DNA of 47,204 bases from NCBI GenBank assembly GCA_902775355.1, contig CACYLY010000030.1:1-47204 (forward strand), in the 5' to 3' direction. This DNA comes from Oscillospiraceae bacterium. GTDB taxonomy: Bacteria; Bacillota; Clostridia; Oscillospirales; Oscillospiraceae. The notes under the pieces are model-generated. The model did not search any database. It was not told the origin of the DNA and saw only the letters and a program-made list of their open reading frames with translations. Shown piece by piece: positions 1 through 6,732 of the stretch (position 1 is its first letter; each line of letters starts with the position of its first letter). A program made the position numbers and the translations under genes.

Positions 1-226
1 GCGCAGGAATACTGGCTATGTATTCCGAGCATTTTCAACGAAGTTCGGCGCGAAAAGATCCTTTTTGCGGCTATCGCATCCCTTAGCTGCACGCCCTTTC
101 GGGCGCGGCGTTTTTTCGCGCGGAGGGGGAGGCAGGTCGGGCCGCCGTCCTGTCTCCCTCGGCGGAAACCGGAAATCGGTTCTACCCGGCCGCTTGTCCG
201 CATATCCTGTCCCTGGGGGTGAAAAC
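1..226. other. Left-edge leader, no gene called
   Basis: I see no convincing gene here. Positions 6-26 form a small hairpin (GGAATAC and GTATTCC around a 7-base loop). Around 90-118 a GC-rich inverted repeat (CGCCC-TTTC-GGGCG) is followed by TTTTTT, which looks like a weak intrinsic terminator for a gene off the left edge. The yabP ribosome-binding site (GGGGGTG) lies at the right end. Several frames stay open across this stretch only because it is GC-rich. Confidence 0.4.
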
Positions 227-508
227 ATGCCTGACAAGGAATCGAATCAGACCCCGGCGCGGCTCCACGCCCTGCGCCTGGAGGGACGGGAGCGGCTGAG
301 CCTGGTGGGCGTGGAGGACGTGTCCGGCTTCGACGAGGGGACCGTCCTGCTGGAGACCAGCCTGGGGGAGCTGTGCATCCGGGGGGAGGAGCTGCACATC
401 GAGCGCATCGACCTGGAGACCGGGGCCCTGGAGCTGCGGGGCAGGGTCCGGGAGCTGAGCTATGACGAGCCCGCCCGGGGCGGCCTGCTGGCCCGGCTGT
501 TCTCCTGA
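227..508 (+). CDS. yabP: Sporulation protein YabP
   Basis: A 93-residue protein of the YabP family, made in the mother cell during sporulation and needed for spore cortex/coat assembly in Bacillus and Clostridia. The sequence has the family pattern of a short acidic beta-rich domain: LRLEGRERLSLVGVEDV, then FDEGTVLLETSLGELCIRG, then a GALELRGRVRELSY segment and a short hydrophobic end. The open frame extends back to 65, but ATG 227 is chosen because it follows a GGGGGTG site and gives the normal family length. yabQ follows 3 bases after the stop, and divIC and an S1 protein come next, the conserved Bacillus/Clostridia order, which supports the call strongly. Confidence 0.9.
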   Translation: MPDKESNQTPARLHALRLEGRERLSLVGVEDVSGFDEGTVLLETSLGELCIRGEELHIERIDLETGALELRGRVRELSYDEPARGGLLARLFS

Positions 509-511
509 GAA

Positions 512-919
512 ATGGAGACAAGCCTGCGCGCCCAGGCCCTGTCCCTGCTGCCGGCGCTGCTGCTGGGCATGGGGCTGGGCCTGCTCTACGATCTGCTGCG
601 GCCGCCCCGCCGCCGGATGGGGAGACTGCCGGCGGCGCTGCTGGACCTGCTCTTCGCGCTCTTCGCCGGGGCGGCGGCCTTTCTCAACGCCCTGGCCAGC
701 TCCGGCGGCCGCCTGGGTCTCTGGGAATTGAGCTGCAGCCTGGCGGGTTTTCTGTTCTATCTCCATGCCCTGAGTCCGCTGCTGCTGCCGGCGCTGGAGC
801 TGCCGTATCGACTGATTTCCAGCACCATTCAATTATTCAAAAATCTTGAAAAAAAGATGGGGAAAACCGCAAAAAAAATCTTTTCAATTTGGAAAGATTG
901 GATTATTATGAAACGGTGA
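512..919 (+). CDS. yabQ: Spore cortex biosynthesis protein YabQ
   Basis: A 135-residue membrane protein of the YabQ family, required for cortex formation and located in the forespore outer membrane in Bacillus subtilis. Hydrophobic stretches occur near residues 8-27, 42-62 and 70-90, with the typical YDLLR motif after the first helix (LLYDLLRPPRRR). The C-terminal 45 residues are basic, lysine-rich and encoded by AT-rich DNA unlike the rest of the operon (836-919). The start lies 3 bases after the yabP stop, so translation is probably coupled. The AT-rich tail may also hold a promoter for the division gene downstream, but I cannot pick a clear one. Confidence 0.88.
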   Translation: METSLRAQALSLLPALLLGMGLGLLYDLLRPPRRRMGRLPAALLDLLFALFAGAAAFLNALASSGGRLGLWELSCSLAGFLFYLHALSPLLLPALELPYRLISSTIQLFKNLEKKMGKTAKKIFSIWKDWIIMKR

Positions 920-956
920 ATTCGGTTTTTCCCGCTGATTGCAAGGGGGAGAGGCC

Positions 957-1280
957 ATGTTCACTCGCAGGGGGATCGTTCGGATCGTCATTACACTGCT
1001 GCTGGTCTATGCGCTGCTGTGCTTTGCCTCTTCGGGGCGGAGCCTGGCGGAGATGGAGCGGACTGCTGCCGAGCTGAAGGGACAACGGGAGAGCCTGGAG
1101 AGGGAGCGCGCGGCCTTGGAGCTGCGGCTGCTGCAGCAGGAGGATCCCGCCCGGAGCGCGGCGCTGGCCCGGCGAGAGCTGGGCATGGTGATGCCGGGTG
1201 AAATCGTATTTCTTTTTGCGGAAGACGCACAAGCCGATTCGGAACAGACAGAGAGGAACCCACTATGGCTTTGGAAGTAG
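957..1280 (+). CDS. divIC: Septum formation initiator, DivIC/FtsL family
   Basis: A 107-residue bitopic membrane protein of the DivIC/FtsB family, a part of the divisome trimer with FtsL and DivIB/FtsQ. One transmembrane helix (about residues 7-26) is followed by an alpha-helical coiled coil rich in E, L and R (about 30-75), then LARRELGMVMPGEIVFLF, the conserved end of the family. ATG 957 is preferred over an upstream TTG at 939 because GGGGGAGAG stands just before it. The 3-prime end overlaps the next gene by 16 bases. Position between yabQ and an S1 protein is the conserved order. Confidence 0.85.
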   Translation: MFTRRGIVRIVITLLLVYALLCFASSGRSLAEMERTAAELKGQRESLERERAALELRLLQQEDPARSAALARRELGMVMPGEIVFLFAEDAQADSEQTERNPLWLWK

Positions 1281-1732
1281 GAAGCATCCTGGAAGGAAAA
1301 GTTACCGGTATCACAAAATTCGGGGCCTTTGTCGCCCTTCCCGAGGGGAAGAGCGGCTTGGTCCACATCTCCGAAATCGCCAACAGCTTCGTCAGCGACG
1401 TGCATGAGCATGTGCAGATGGGACAGGCGGTGAAGGTTCGGGTGCTGAGCGTGAGCGAGGAGGGGAAGATCAACCTCTCCATCAAGCGCGCGCTGGAGGA
1501 GAGCCCCATGGCTCCCTCCCGGGACGGGGGACGCAGCCCCGCCTCGCCCCGCCCTGCCACGCCTCGCCCTGCGCCTGCGCCGAGACCCGCGCCGGAGCGC
1601 ACGGCGGCCGACGGCCCCAGCAATAACGCCGATTTTGAGGATCGGCTGAAAAAATTTATGCAGGAGTCGGACAGCCGCATTGCGGACAACCGGATCTATT
1701 CCGAGCACCGCAGCCGGAGCCGGCGCCGGTAA
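1265..1732 (+). CDS. yabR: S1 RNA-binding domain protein (YabR-like)
   Basis: A 155-residue protein with one N-terminal S1 domain (residues about 1-72): VGSILEGKVTGITKFGAFVA, then GLVHISEIA and VKVRVLSV...GKINLSIK, all S1 hallmarks. S1 domains bind single-stranded RNA; YabR/GSP13 proteins associate with ribosomes. The middle (about 78-115) is a low-complexity Pro-Ala-Arg linker, and the end (FEDRLKKFMQESDSRI) matches the conserved C-terminal helix of this family. It overlaps divIC, and the CoA-transferase starts 10 bases after it. Confidence 0.88.
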   Translation: MALEVGSILEGKVTGITKFGAFVALPEGKSGLVHISEIANSFVSDVHEHVQMGQAVKVRVLSVSEEGKINLSIKRALEESPMAPSRDGGRSPASPRPATPRPAPAPRPAPERTAADGPSNNADFEDRLKKFMQESDSRIADNRIYSEHRSRSRRR

Positions 1733-1742
1733 GGAGAGAGAA

Positions 1743-3050
1743 ATGACAGACTTCAGGACTCTGTACGAGGCAAAACGCACCACGGCGGAGAATCTGGCGG
1801 CCCAGGTGGAAAACGGATGGCTCCTGGGGATGGACGCGGGCGCGGCCCAGACCCCCACCCTCATCAGCGCCATCGCCCAACGGGCCCGGCAGGGGGAACT
1901 GGAAGGCGTGAAGGTCCAGACCCTGTTGGACGTGTACCCCCTGGAATTCTTGGCGGACAACAGTCTTTTCGGCAAGCTCACCAGCGAGGCCTGGTTTTCC
2001 GGCGGCGGCTCCCGCCGGGCGGTGAACGGCGGCTTCGGGGACATCATCCCCAACTACTATCGGGACATTCCCGGCCACATCCGCCGGATGTACGACTATG
2101 ACGCCTTTCTGGTCTCCGTGTCCCCCATGGACAAGCACGGCTGGTTCTCCCTGTCCACGGTGAGTTCCTACAGCCCGGCCATGATCGAGAAGGCCAGACA
2201 CGTTTTCCTGGAGGTCAACGACCATCAGCCCCGCGCCGTCTGCGGCGCGCAGATCCATATCAGCCAGGTGGACGGGCTCATTGAGGTGAGCCACGCCCTG
2301 CCCGTGCTGCCCCCCACGAAGATCGACGCGATCAGCGAACAGATCGGCGGCCTCATTGCCGAGCGCATCGAGGACGGCTCCTGCATCCAGCTGGGCATCG
2401 GCGCCATTCCCGACGCGGTGGGCGCGGCCCTGAAGGAAAAGCACGACCTGGGCATCCACACCGAGATGTTCACCGACTCCATGGTGGAGCTGATCCAGTG
2501 CGGCGCGGTGAACAACAGCAAAAAGCAGATCCACCGGGGCCAGAGCGTCACCACCTTTGCCTTCGGCTCCCAGCGGATCTACGATTACATCGACGACAAT
2601 CCGGGCATCGCCCTGCTGCCGGTGGACTATGTGAACGACCCCGCCGTCATCTGCAAAAACGACAACATGATCTCCATCAACGCCGCCCTGGAGGTGGACC
2701 TCTGGGGCCAGGTCTGCGCGGAGAGCGTGGGCACCAGGCACATGTCCGGCACCGGCGGCCAGGTGGACTATGTCCGCGGCGCCTGCCAGTCCAAAGGCGG
2801 CAAGAGCTTCATCGCCTTCACTTCCACCACGAAGAACGACACGATCAGCAAGATCAAGTCCATCCTGACCCCCGGCGCGGTGGTGACCACCAGCAAGAAC
2901 GACGTGGACTACATCGTCACCGAGTACGGCGTGGCCCATCTCCGGGGCGAGCCCCTTTCCAGCCGGGCCCGGCAGCTCATCGCCATCGCCCACCCCAATT
3001 TCCGGGACGAGCTGAGCTTCGAGGCCAAAAAGCGCGGCATTCTGATCTGA
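1743..3050 (+). CDS. Acetyl-CoA hydrolase/4-hydroxybutyrate-type CoA-transferase
   Basis: A 435-residue family I CoA-transferase of the acetyl-CoA hydrolase / 4-hydroxybutyrate CoA-transferase / butyryl-CoA:acetate CoA-transferase group. These enzymes move CoA between short acids through a glutamyl-CoA intermediate. Visible motifs: LGIGAIPDAV, then HTEMFTDSMVELI with the predicted catalytic Glu241, a GGQVDYVRGA motif and the C-terminal TEYGVAHLRG and IAHPNFRDEL boxes. ATG 1743 follows GGAGAGAGAA; the open frame runs back to 1680 inside the S1 gene. Length is normal. Substrate cannot be fixed from sequence; butyrate, 4-hydroxybutyrate or propionate are all possible. It lies 10 bases after a spore/division operon and ends at a strong terminator. 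Confidence 0.88.
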   Translation: MTDFRTLYEAKRTTAENLAAQVENGWLLGMDAGAAQTPTLISAIAQRARQGELEGVKVQTLLDVYPLEFLADNSLFGKLTSEAWFSGGGSRRAVNGGFGDIIPNYYRDIPGHIRRMYDYDAFLVSVSPMDKHGWFSLSTVSSYSPAMIEKARHVFLEVNDHQPRAVCGAQIHISQVDGLIEVSHALPVLPPTKIDAISEQIGGLIAERIEDGSCIQLGIGAIPDAVGAALKEKHDLGIHTEMFTDSMVELIQCGAVNNSKKQIHRGQSVTTFAFGSQRIYDYIDDNPGIALLPVDYVNDPAVICKNDNMISINAALEVDLWGQVCAESVGTRHMSGTGGQVDYVRGACQSKGGKSFIAFTSTTKNDTISKIKSILTPGAVVTTSKNDVDYIVTEYGVAHLRGEPLSSRARQLIAIAHPNFRDELSFEAKKRGILI

Positions 3051-3071
3051 TCAACATATAAAATCGCATAC

Positions 3072-3107
3072 AAAAACGCAGCCCCGGGATCCCGGGGCTG
3101 CGTTTTT
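3072..3107. terminator. Bidirectional intrinsic terminator
   Basis: A perfect palindromic stem (CGCAGCCCCGGGAT and its complement, 3077-3102) flanked by AAAAA on the left and TTTTT on the right. It sits between converging genes, so it can end transcription of the CoA-transferase on the + strand and of the zinc-ribbon gene on the - strand. Confidence 0.9.
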
Positions 3108-3121
3108 CTTGTCCGATGTTT

Positions 3122-4207
3122 TCAGTCCACGTACTCCTGCACGTCCTCATAGTAGAAGGAATAGCTCAGACTGTAATCCTCGTCGGTCATGGGCACCATG
3201 CTCAGCGCGTCGATGGTATAGATCCCGTCCAGCTGCATGGGGAAGCCCACATAGTTGTTGTAGGCGCTGCTGTCCACAGTGAAGGTGCTCAGCAGGTTCC
3301 ACTTGCCCTGCAGATCCCGGCCGTAGAGGCCCCAGGTGCCGTAGGGCTTGCCCTCGACGGCGGTGAGCTTCAGGTAAAGCGTCAGGCGATAGACCTTGTT
3401 GATCGGCTGGCTCAGCAGATAGGGGTGAGACTCGCCGTTGCCGTAGAGGACCAGGGTCTCGGTGCCCATGCTGCCGTAAAGGTCGCCGACCCAGCCCTTG
3501 ATCTCGCCCCGGGTCTCCCCGCAGCGGGAGCAGGTCTCCGGCCGGTCATAGGTGGCCTCCTGCCAGTCGTGGCCCAGGGCGGCCTCCACCGTCTCCCTGC
3601 AGCGGGAGCAGACCGAGGGCTCCGTGCAGGTGGCCGGCGGCGCCTCATGTCCCAGCGGCGGCGCCAGTACCTTGCCGCAGCGGGAGCAGACCGAGGGCTT
3701 CACACAGGTGGCCTCGCTGCCGTCGTGGCCCAGCGCGGCGCCCTGGGTCTTGCCGCAGATGCGGCAGGTTTCCGGCGAGGTGCAGGTGGCGGGAGCCCAG
3801 ACGTGCACGGTGAAATAGCAGACCACGGCGGCCGCGGCCAGCACAGCCAGCGCGGCCAGCAGCCAGATCCACCAGCGGCTCTTTTTCTTCTTCTTGGGCG
3901 CGGCGGGAGCCTTTCCGGGCTGAGGCGGGTACGGCGTGCCGGGCTGAGGCGGGTACGGGGTGCCGGGCCGGGGCTGATAGCTTCCTGGAACCTGGCCCGG
4001 CTGACCGGAATAGGCGTTGACCGGCGGCGTCGGCCGGGGCTGATACGAGGCGGCGGCGGGCGGCGTCTGCTGCGGAGGATAGGGGACGGCGGGCGGCGTC
4101 TGCTGGGGGCGGGGCTGGGCCGTGGGATCGGGCCGGCGCTGGCCGCATTCCGTGCAGAAGCTGGCGTTGCCGCTGTTTTCATTTCCACAGGAGGGGCAAT
4201 TCCACAT
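3122..4207 (-). CDS. Membrane zinc-ribbon protein with extracellular CxxC repeats
   Basis: A 361-residue protein of unknown function. The start is a zinc ribbon (CPSCGNENSGNASFCTECG, residues 4-22), followed by a Pro/Gln/Tyr-rich linker with PYPPQ-type repeats (about 25-105), a KKKKKSRW stop and one transmembrane helix (about 110-132). After it come four repeats of about 25 residues with the pattern ATCT-P-x-x-C-x-x-C-G ending in LGH; the fourth has Tyr in place of the first Cys. The last 140 residues look like a beta-rich ligand-binding or adhesion domain. By topology the ribbon is cytoplasmic and the repeats are outside. It has its own promoter and terminator. Confidence 0.8.
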   Translation of the reverse strand: MWNCPSCGNENSGNASFCTECGQRRPDPTAQPRPQQTPPAVPYPPQQTPPAAASYQPRPTPPVNAYSGQPGQVPGSYQPRPGTPYPPQPGTPYPPQPGKAPAAPKKKKKSRWWIWLLAALAVLAAAAVVCYFTVHVWAPATCTSPETCRICGKTQGAALGHDGSEATCVKPSVCSRCGKVLAPPLGHEAPPATCTEPSVCSRCRETVEAALGHDWQEATYDRPETCSRCGETRGEIKGWVGDLYGSMGTETLVLYGNGESHPYLLSQPINKVYRLTLYLKLTAVEGKPYGTWGLYGRDLQGKWNLLSTFTVDSSAYNNYVGFPMQLDGIYTIDALSMVPMTDEDYSLSYSFYYEDVQEYVD

Positions 4208-4236
4208 AGTGAGGCCTTCTTTCCGCGTTTTTTTCT

Positions 4237-4266
4237 ATTATACAAAAGCGGAAAGCGGCTTGTCAA
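4237..4266 (-). promoter_or_regulatory. SigA-type promoter for the zinc-ribbon gene
   Basis: On the minus strand TTGACA (4261-4266) and TATAAT (4237-4242) are separated by 18 bases. The start codon at 4207 is 30 bases downstream, after a GAAGG site. Both boxes are perfect consensus. Confidence 0.85.
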
Positions 4267-4271
4267 TCCGA

Positions 4272-4973
4272 TCAGATAAAGAATTTCTTGTGCAGGGAGC
4301 GGCGCAGGGGCGGGCAGAGGCCGATGATGCTCAGCAGCAGGCCCAGGAGGAACAGGACCGTCAGCGGGTAGAGGCTCCACCAGAGCATGGGCAAGCCGAA
4401 GGCGACGTGCAGCAGAAACTCGATCAGCACGCACAGACCGCCCAGGGCGATGAAGCCGCCGCCCAGAATGTACAGCGCCCGGTGGCGCTGCTCGCCCACG
4501 GTGTAGCGCAGCAGCACGATCATGGCCTCGGTGAGCAGCAGCAGGGCTCCGCCCACGGGAAAGGCAAAGGGCAGAAACCAGCGTCCCCCGGTTTTCAGCG
4601 ACACGTAGAGGGCCAGACCCAGCAGCGCCGTCATGGCCACGGGGAAAAAGATCACCGGGTTCCGGCGGCGGAACCACAGCGGCAGACACAGGCAGACGTA
4701 GGCTGCCAGCAGTCCGAAGCAGACGTAGCCGCTCCAGGTCACGACGCCGTTCAGCCGCAGATCCACCAGCAGGCAGATCAGCAGCGGCAGGGCGAAGAGA
4801 AAGCTCACCAGGAACAGAAGCCCCTCCTGGCTTACAGTCTCCGGCTCAGTATAGCGGGGATAGGGGGCGGGTTCCTTCTCCTCCGTCAGGTCCGGGTGCC
4901 AGACCCGCAGAGAACAGAGAGGGCATTTTTCAACGCCCTTTTGCAGCTCTACGCCGCATCGCATACAGTACAT
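4272..4973 (-). CDS. DUF6320 zinc-ribbon membrane protein
   Basis: A 233-residue membrane protein. It opens with a short zinc ribbon, MYCMRCGVELQKGVEKCPLC, then an acidic/proline linker and six or seven hydrophobic helices from about residue 50 to 225, ending in basic residues. This resembles the family annotated DUF6320 in Clostridia (recognised by pattern, not searched). It starts 4 bases after the stop of the acyltransferase gene, so the two are one transcription unit and probably act together at the membrane. Function is unknown; a role as membrane partner of the acyltransferase is inferred from adjacency only. Confidence 0.75.
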   Translation of the reverse strand: MYCMRCGVELQKGVEKCPLCSLRVWHPDLTEEKEPAPYPRYTEPETVSQEGLLFLVSFLFALPLLICLLVDLRLNGVVTWSGYVCFGLLAAYVCLCLPLWFRRRNPVIFFPVAMTALLGLALYVSLKTGGRWFLPFAFPVGGALLLLTEAMIVLLRYTVGEQRHRALYILGGGFIALGGLCVLIEFLLHVAFGLPMLWWSLYPLTVLFLLGLLLSIIGLCPPLRRSLHKKFFI

Positions 4974-4977
4974 GGCC

Positions 4978-6267
4978 TTAGTCCTTTCCGTTGGATTCGA
5001 TCTTGACGTGGAAGCCCTGTTTCACCAGGGCGGTAAAGAAGCGCCGCTCCAGCCGGGGCTCCACGGTATTGCGCACCAGATTCACAAAGGTCTCGCCCTG
5101 CCAGCTGGATACGCTGCAGTTGTAGGGGGAGCTGGCCTGGGAGCCCAGCACGAACTCCACCCGGCGCACATAGGGGGCCATGGCCTCCGGCAGACGCACC
5201 TGCCCCAGATTGGACAGGGTCAGGCAGGCCACCCGCTCGCCGACGCTGTCGAACACCATGCGCATGATCAGGTTTTTGAGCCCCAGGGGCACGACCTTCA
5301 GCAGGGGATTGGCCTCGTCGTTCACATTGGGGGTGAAGATGGCCCGCATGTTCTTCTCGGTGATGGTCAGCTTCATCTGGTAGTGGACGATCTTCACCAG
5401 CTCCTCGAAGCTGTAGTCCCCCAGCCGGGGGTCCACGCCGATGTTGGCCACGGCCACGAAGTTGCGCATGGTCTCCCCGCCGTAGAGCTGGCGGAGATTC
5501 ACGGGGATCTGCACCTTTACCGGGCGCTGCCGGCGCCGCCGGGGCTGCTCCTCGGCCTGCATGTCCAGCAGGGCGCGCAGCAGCGCCGCGGTGAGATACG
5601 CCGTCACCGTGACGCCCCGCTCCCGCGCCCGGGCCAGCAGCTGCTCGCTGTCCAGAATACCCAGAGTCACGTGCAGGAAGCGGTCCGGCTCCAGCTCGCC
5701 CCGGGGGCGGTAGACGTCCAGACTGTCCCGGGGGGCGGCCACGGGGCCGGCGTTATCCTGAAAGCTGTCCTGAAACTCCTCGGGCCGGGGGGCCTCGTCC
5801 AGGTCCTTCACGCCCTCCTCCGCCGGCACCGTCACGCCGTAGCGCAGGCGCACATACTCCGCCGCCAGGTTCTTGGCGAAGACCAGGCCGCCGGTGCCGT
5901 CGGTAACGGCGTGAAAGTATTCCACCGCCATCCGGTCCCGGTAATAGAGCACCCGGATGGCGCATTTCTTCACCTCCGCCGCGGTCATGCCCACCAGGGG
6001 CTGGGCGCTGTCCTCCCGGACCCGGGGCGGCCGCTCCAGCTCCTCCAGATAGTACCAGAAGGCGCTGCGCCGCAGCCGCACGCAAACCGTGGGGAAGCGG
6101 GGCGCCGCCCGGTCCAGGGCCCGCTGCAGCAGCGCCGGGTCCACCGGATCGGCGAAGCTGAAGGAGATGCGGAAGGCGTTGCTCCAATGCCGCCGCTGGG
6201 CGGCGGGGAAGATGAGGGCGGCGTTGTCCAGCCGCATCCAGCGCAGCTCGCGCTTCGATTCCGCCAC
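4978..6267 (-). CDS. Condensation-fold acyltransferase (alcohol acetyltransferase-like)
   Basis: A 429-residue protein with the chloramphenicol acetyltransferase/NRPS condensation fold. The active-site motif appears as YFHAVTDGTGG near residue 125 (family pattern HxxxDG), and the C-terminal half has the second domain signature LSNLGQV plus FVLGSQ. Such enzymes transfer acyl groups from CoA to hydroxyls or amines. I chose GTG 6267 because AAAGGAGG stands 7 bases before it; the frame is open to 6522 but that region holds the promoters. The gene is followed after 4 bases by the DUF6320 membrane protein. It is a free-standing enzyme with no carrier protein nearby. Substrate unknown; modification of a lipid or cell-surface alcohol is possible. 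Confidence 0.75.
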   Translation of the reverse strand: MAESKRELRWMRLDNAALIFPAAQRRHWSNAFRISFSFADPVDPALLQRALDRAAPRFPTVCVRLRRSAFWYYLEELERPPRVREDSAQPLVGMTAAEVKKCAIRVLYYRDRMAVEYFHAVTDGTGGLVFAKNLAAEYVRLRYGVTVPAEEGVKDLDEAPRPEEFQDSFQDNAGPVAAPRDSLDVYRPRGELEPDRFLHVTLGILDSEQLLARARERGVTVTAYLTAALLRALLDMQAEEQPRRRRQRPVKVQIPVNLRQLYGGETMRNFVAVANIGVDPRLGDYSFEELVKIVHYQMKLTITEKNMRAIFTPNVNDEANPLLKVVPLGLKNLIMRMVFDSVGERVACLTLSNLGQVRLPEAMAPYVRRVEFVLGSQASSPYNCSVSSWQGETFVNLVRNTVEPRLERRFFTALVKQGFHVKIESNGKD

Positions 6268-6306
6268 GGGGCCGCCTCCTTTCAACATGAGATCACATCG
6301 GGAAGC

Positions 6307-6335
6307 ATTATACGCCGGAGCCGCCCTTCCGTCCA
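6307..6335 (-). promoter_or_regulatory. Promoter for the acyltransferase-DUF6320 pair
   Basis: On the minus strand TGGACG (6330-6335) and TATAAT (6307-6312) are spaced by 17 bases, 40 bases before the GTG start. The -10 box is consensus and the -35 box matches four of six. It lies back to back with the + strand promoter at 6343. Confidence 0.65.
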
Positions 6336-6342
6336 GTCTCCG

Positions 6343-6371
6343 TTGACAGAAAGAGAGCCCTGGGGTAGACT
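6343..6371 (+). promoter_or_regulatory. Promoter for the DUF1653 gene
   Basis: TTGACA (6343-6348) and TAGACT (6366-6371) with a 17-base spacer, about 54 bases before the GTG start. Confidence 0.65.
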
Positions 6372-6424
6372 GATAGAGAGCGCCCGGAATCGTAGAGCGG
6401 GCGGAGAAAGGAGTAGAGAGCGCC

Positions 6425-6649
6425 GTGACGGAGGAGATCAAGCCCGGGAAATACCGGCATTTCAAGGGAAAAGAATACGAGGTGCTGGGCCTCGCCACCC
6501 ATTCCGAGACCCTGGAGCCCATGGTGGTGTACCGCCCTCTCTACGGGGAGCGGGGACTCTGGGTGCGCCCGGCCTCCATGTGGAACGAGACCGTGGAGCG
6601 GGACGGGAAGCGCTTCCGCCGCTTTGTCCGGATCGACGGAGAGGAATAA
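6425..6649 (+). CDS. DUF1653 domain protein
   Basis: A 74-residue protein that is almost entirely a DUF1653 domain. The family pattern is clear: PGKYRHFKGKEYEVLGLATHSETLEPMVVY is the usual first half (seen at residues 7-36) and RPLYGERGLWVRP the second. The domain is a small beta-barrel of unknown function, widespread in bacteria and often a stand-alone protein. The start is GTG with AAAGGAG about 11 bases upstream. It has its own promoter. No terminator is visible before the next gene, whose promoter lies just downstream. Confidence 0.85.
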   Translation: MTEEIKPGKYRHFKGKEYEVLGLATHSETLEPMVVYRPLYGERGLWVRPASMWNETVERDGKRFRRFVRIDGEE

Positions 6650-6674
6650 AAAACGCAAAAAACACTTCTTTTCC

Positions 6675-6702
6675 TTGCATTTCGACAGAAGCGTGTTAAA
6701 AT
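6675..6702 (+). promoter_or_regulatory. Possible promoter for the serine hydrolase gene
   Basis: TTGCAT (6675-6680) and TAAAAT (6697-6702) with a 16-base spacer, in an AT-rich patch 30 bases before the ATG. An alternative -35 (TTCGAC) overlaps. Confidence 0.5.
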
Positions 6703-6732
6703 AAAGATTACTTTTGCTTCTTGGAGTTCACT

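Noticed and set aside
65-226. Longer yabP start at 65
   Set aside because: The extension is Arg/Gly-rich and crosses a terminator-like hairpin; ATG 227 has a good ribosome site.
4972-6699. Long + strand frame opposite the acyltransferase
   Set aside because: Shadow of the minus-strand gene and crosses two promoters.
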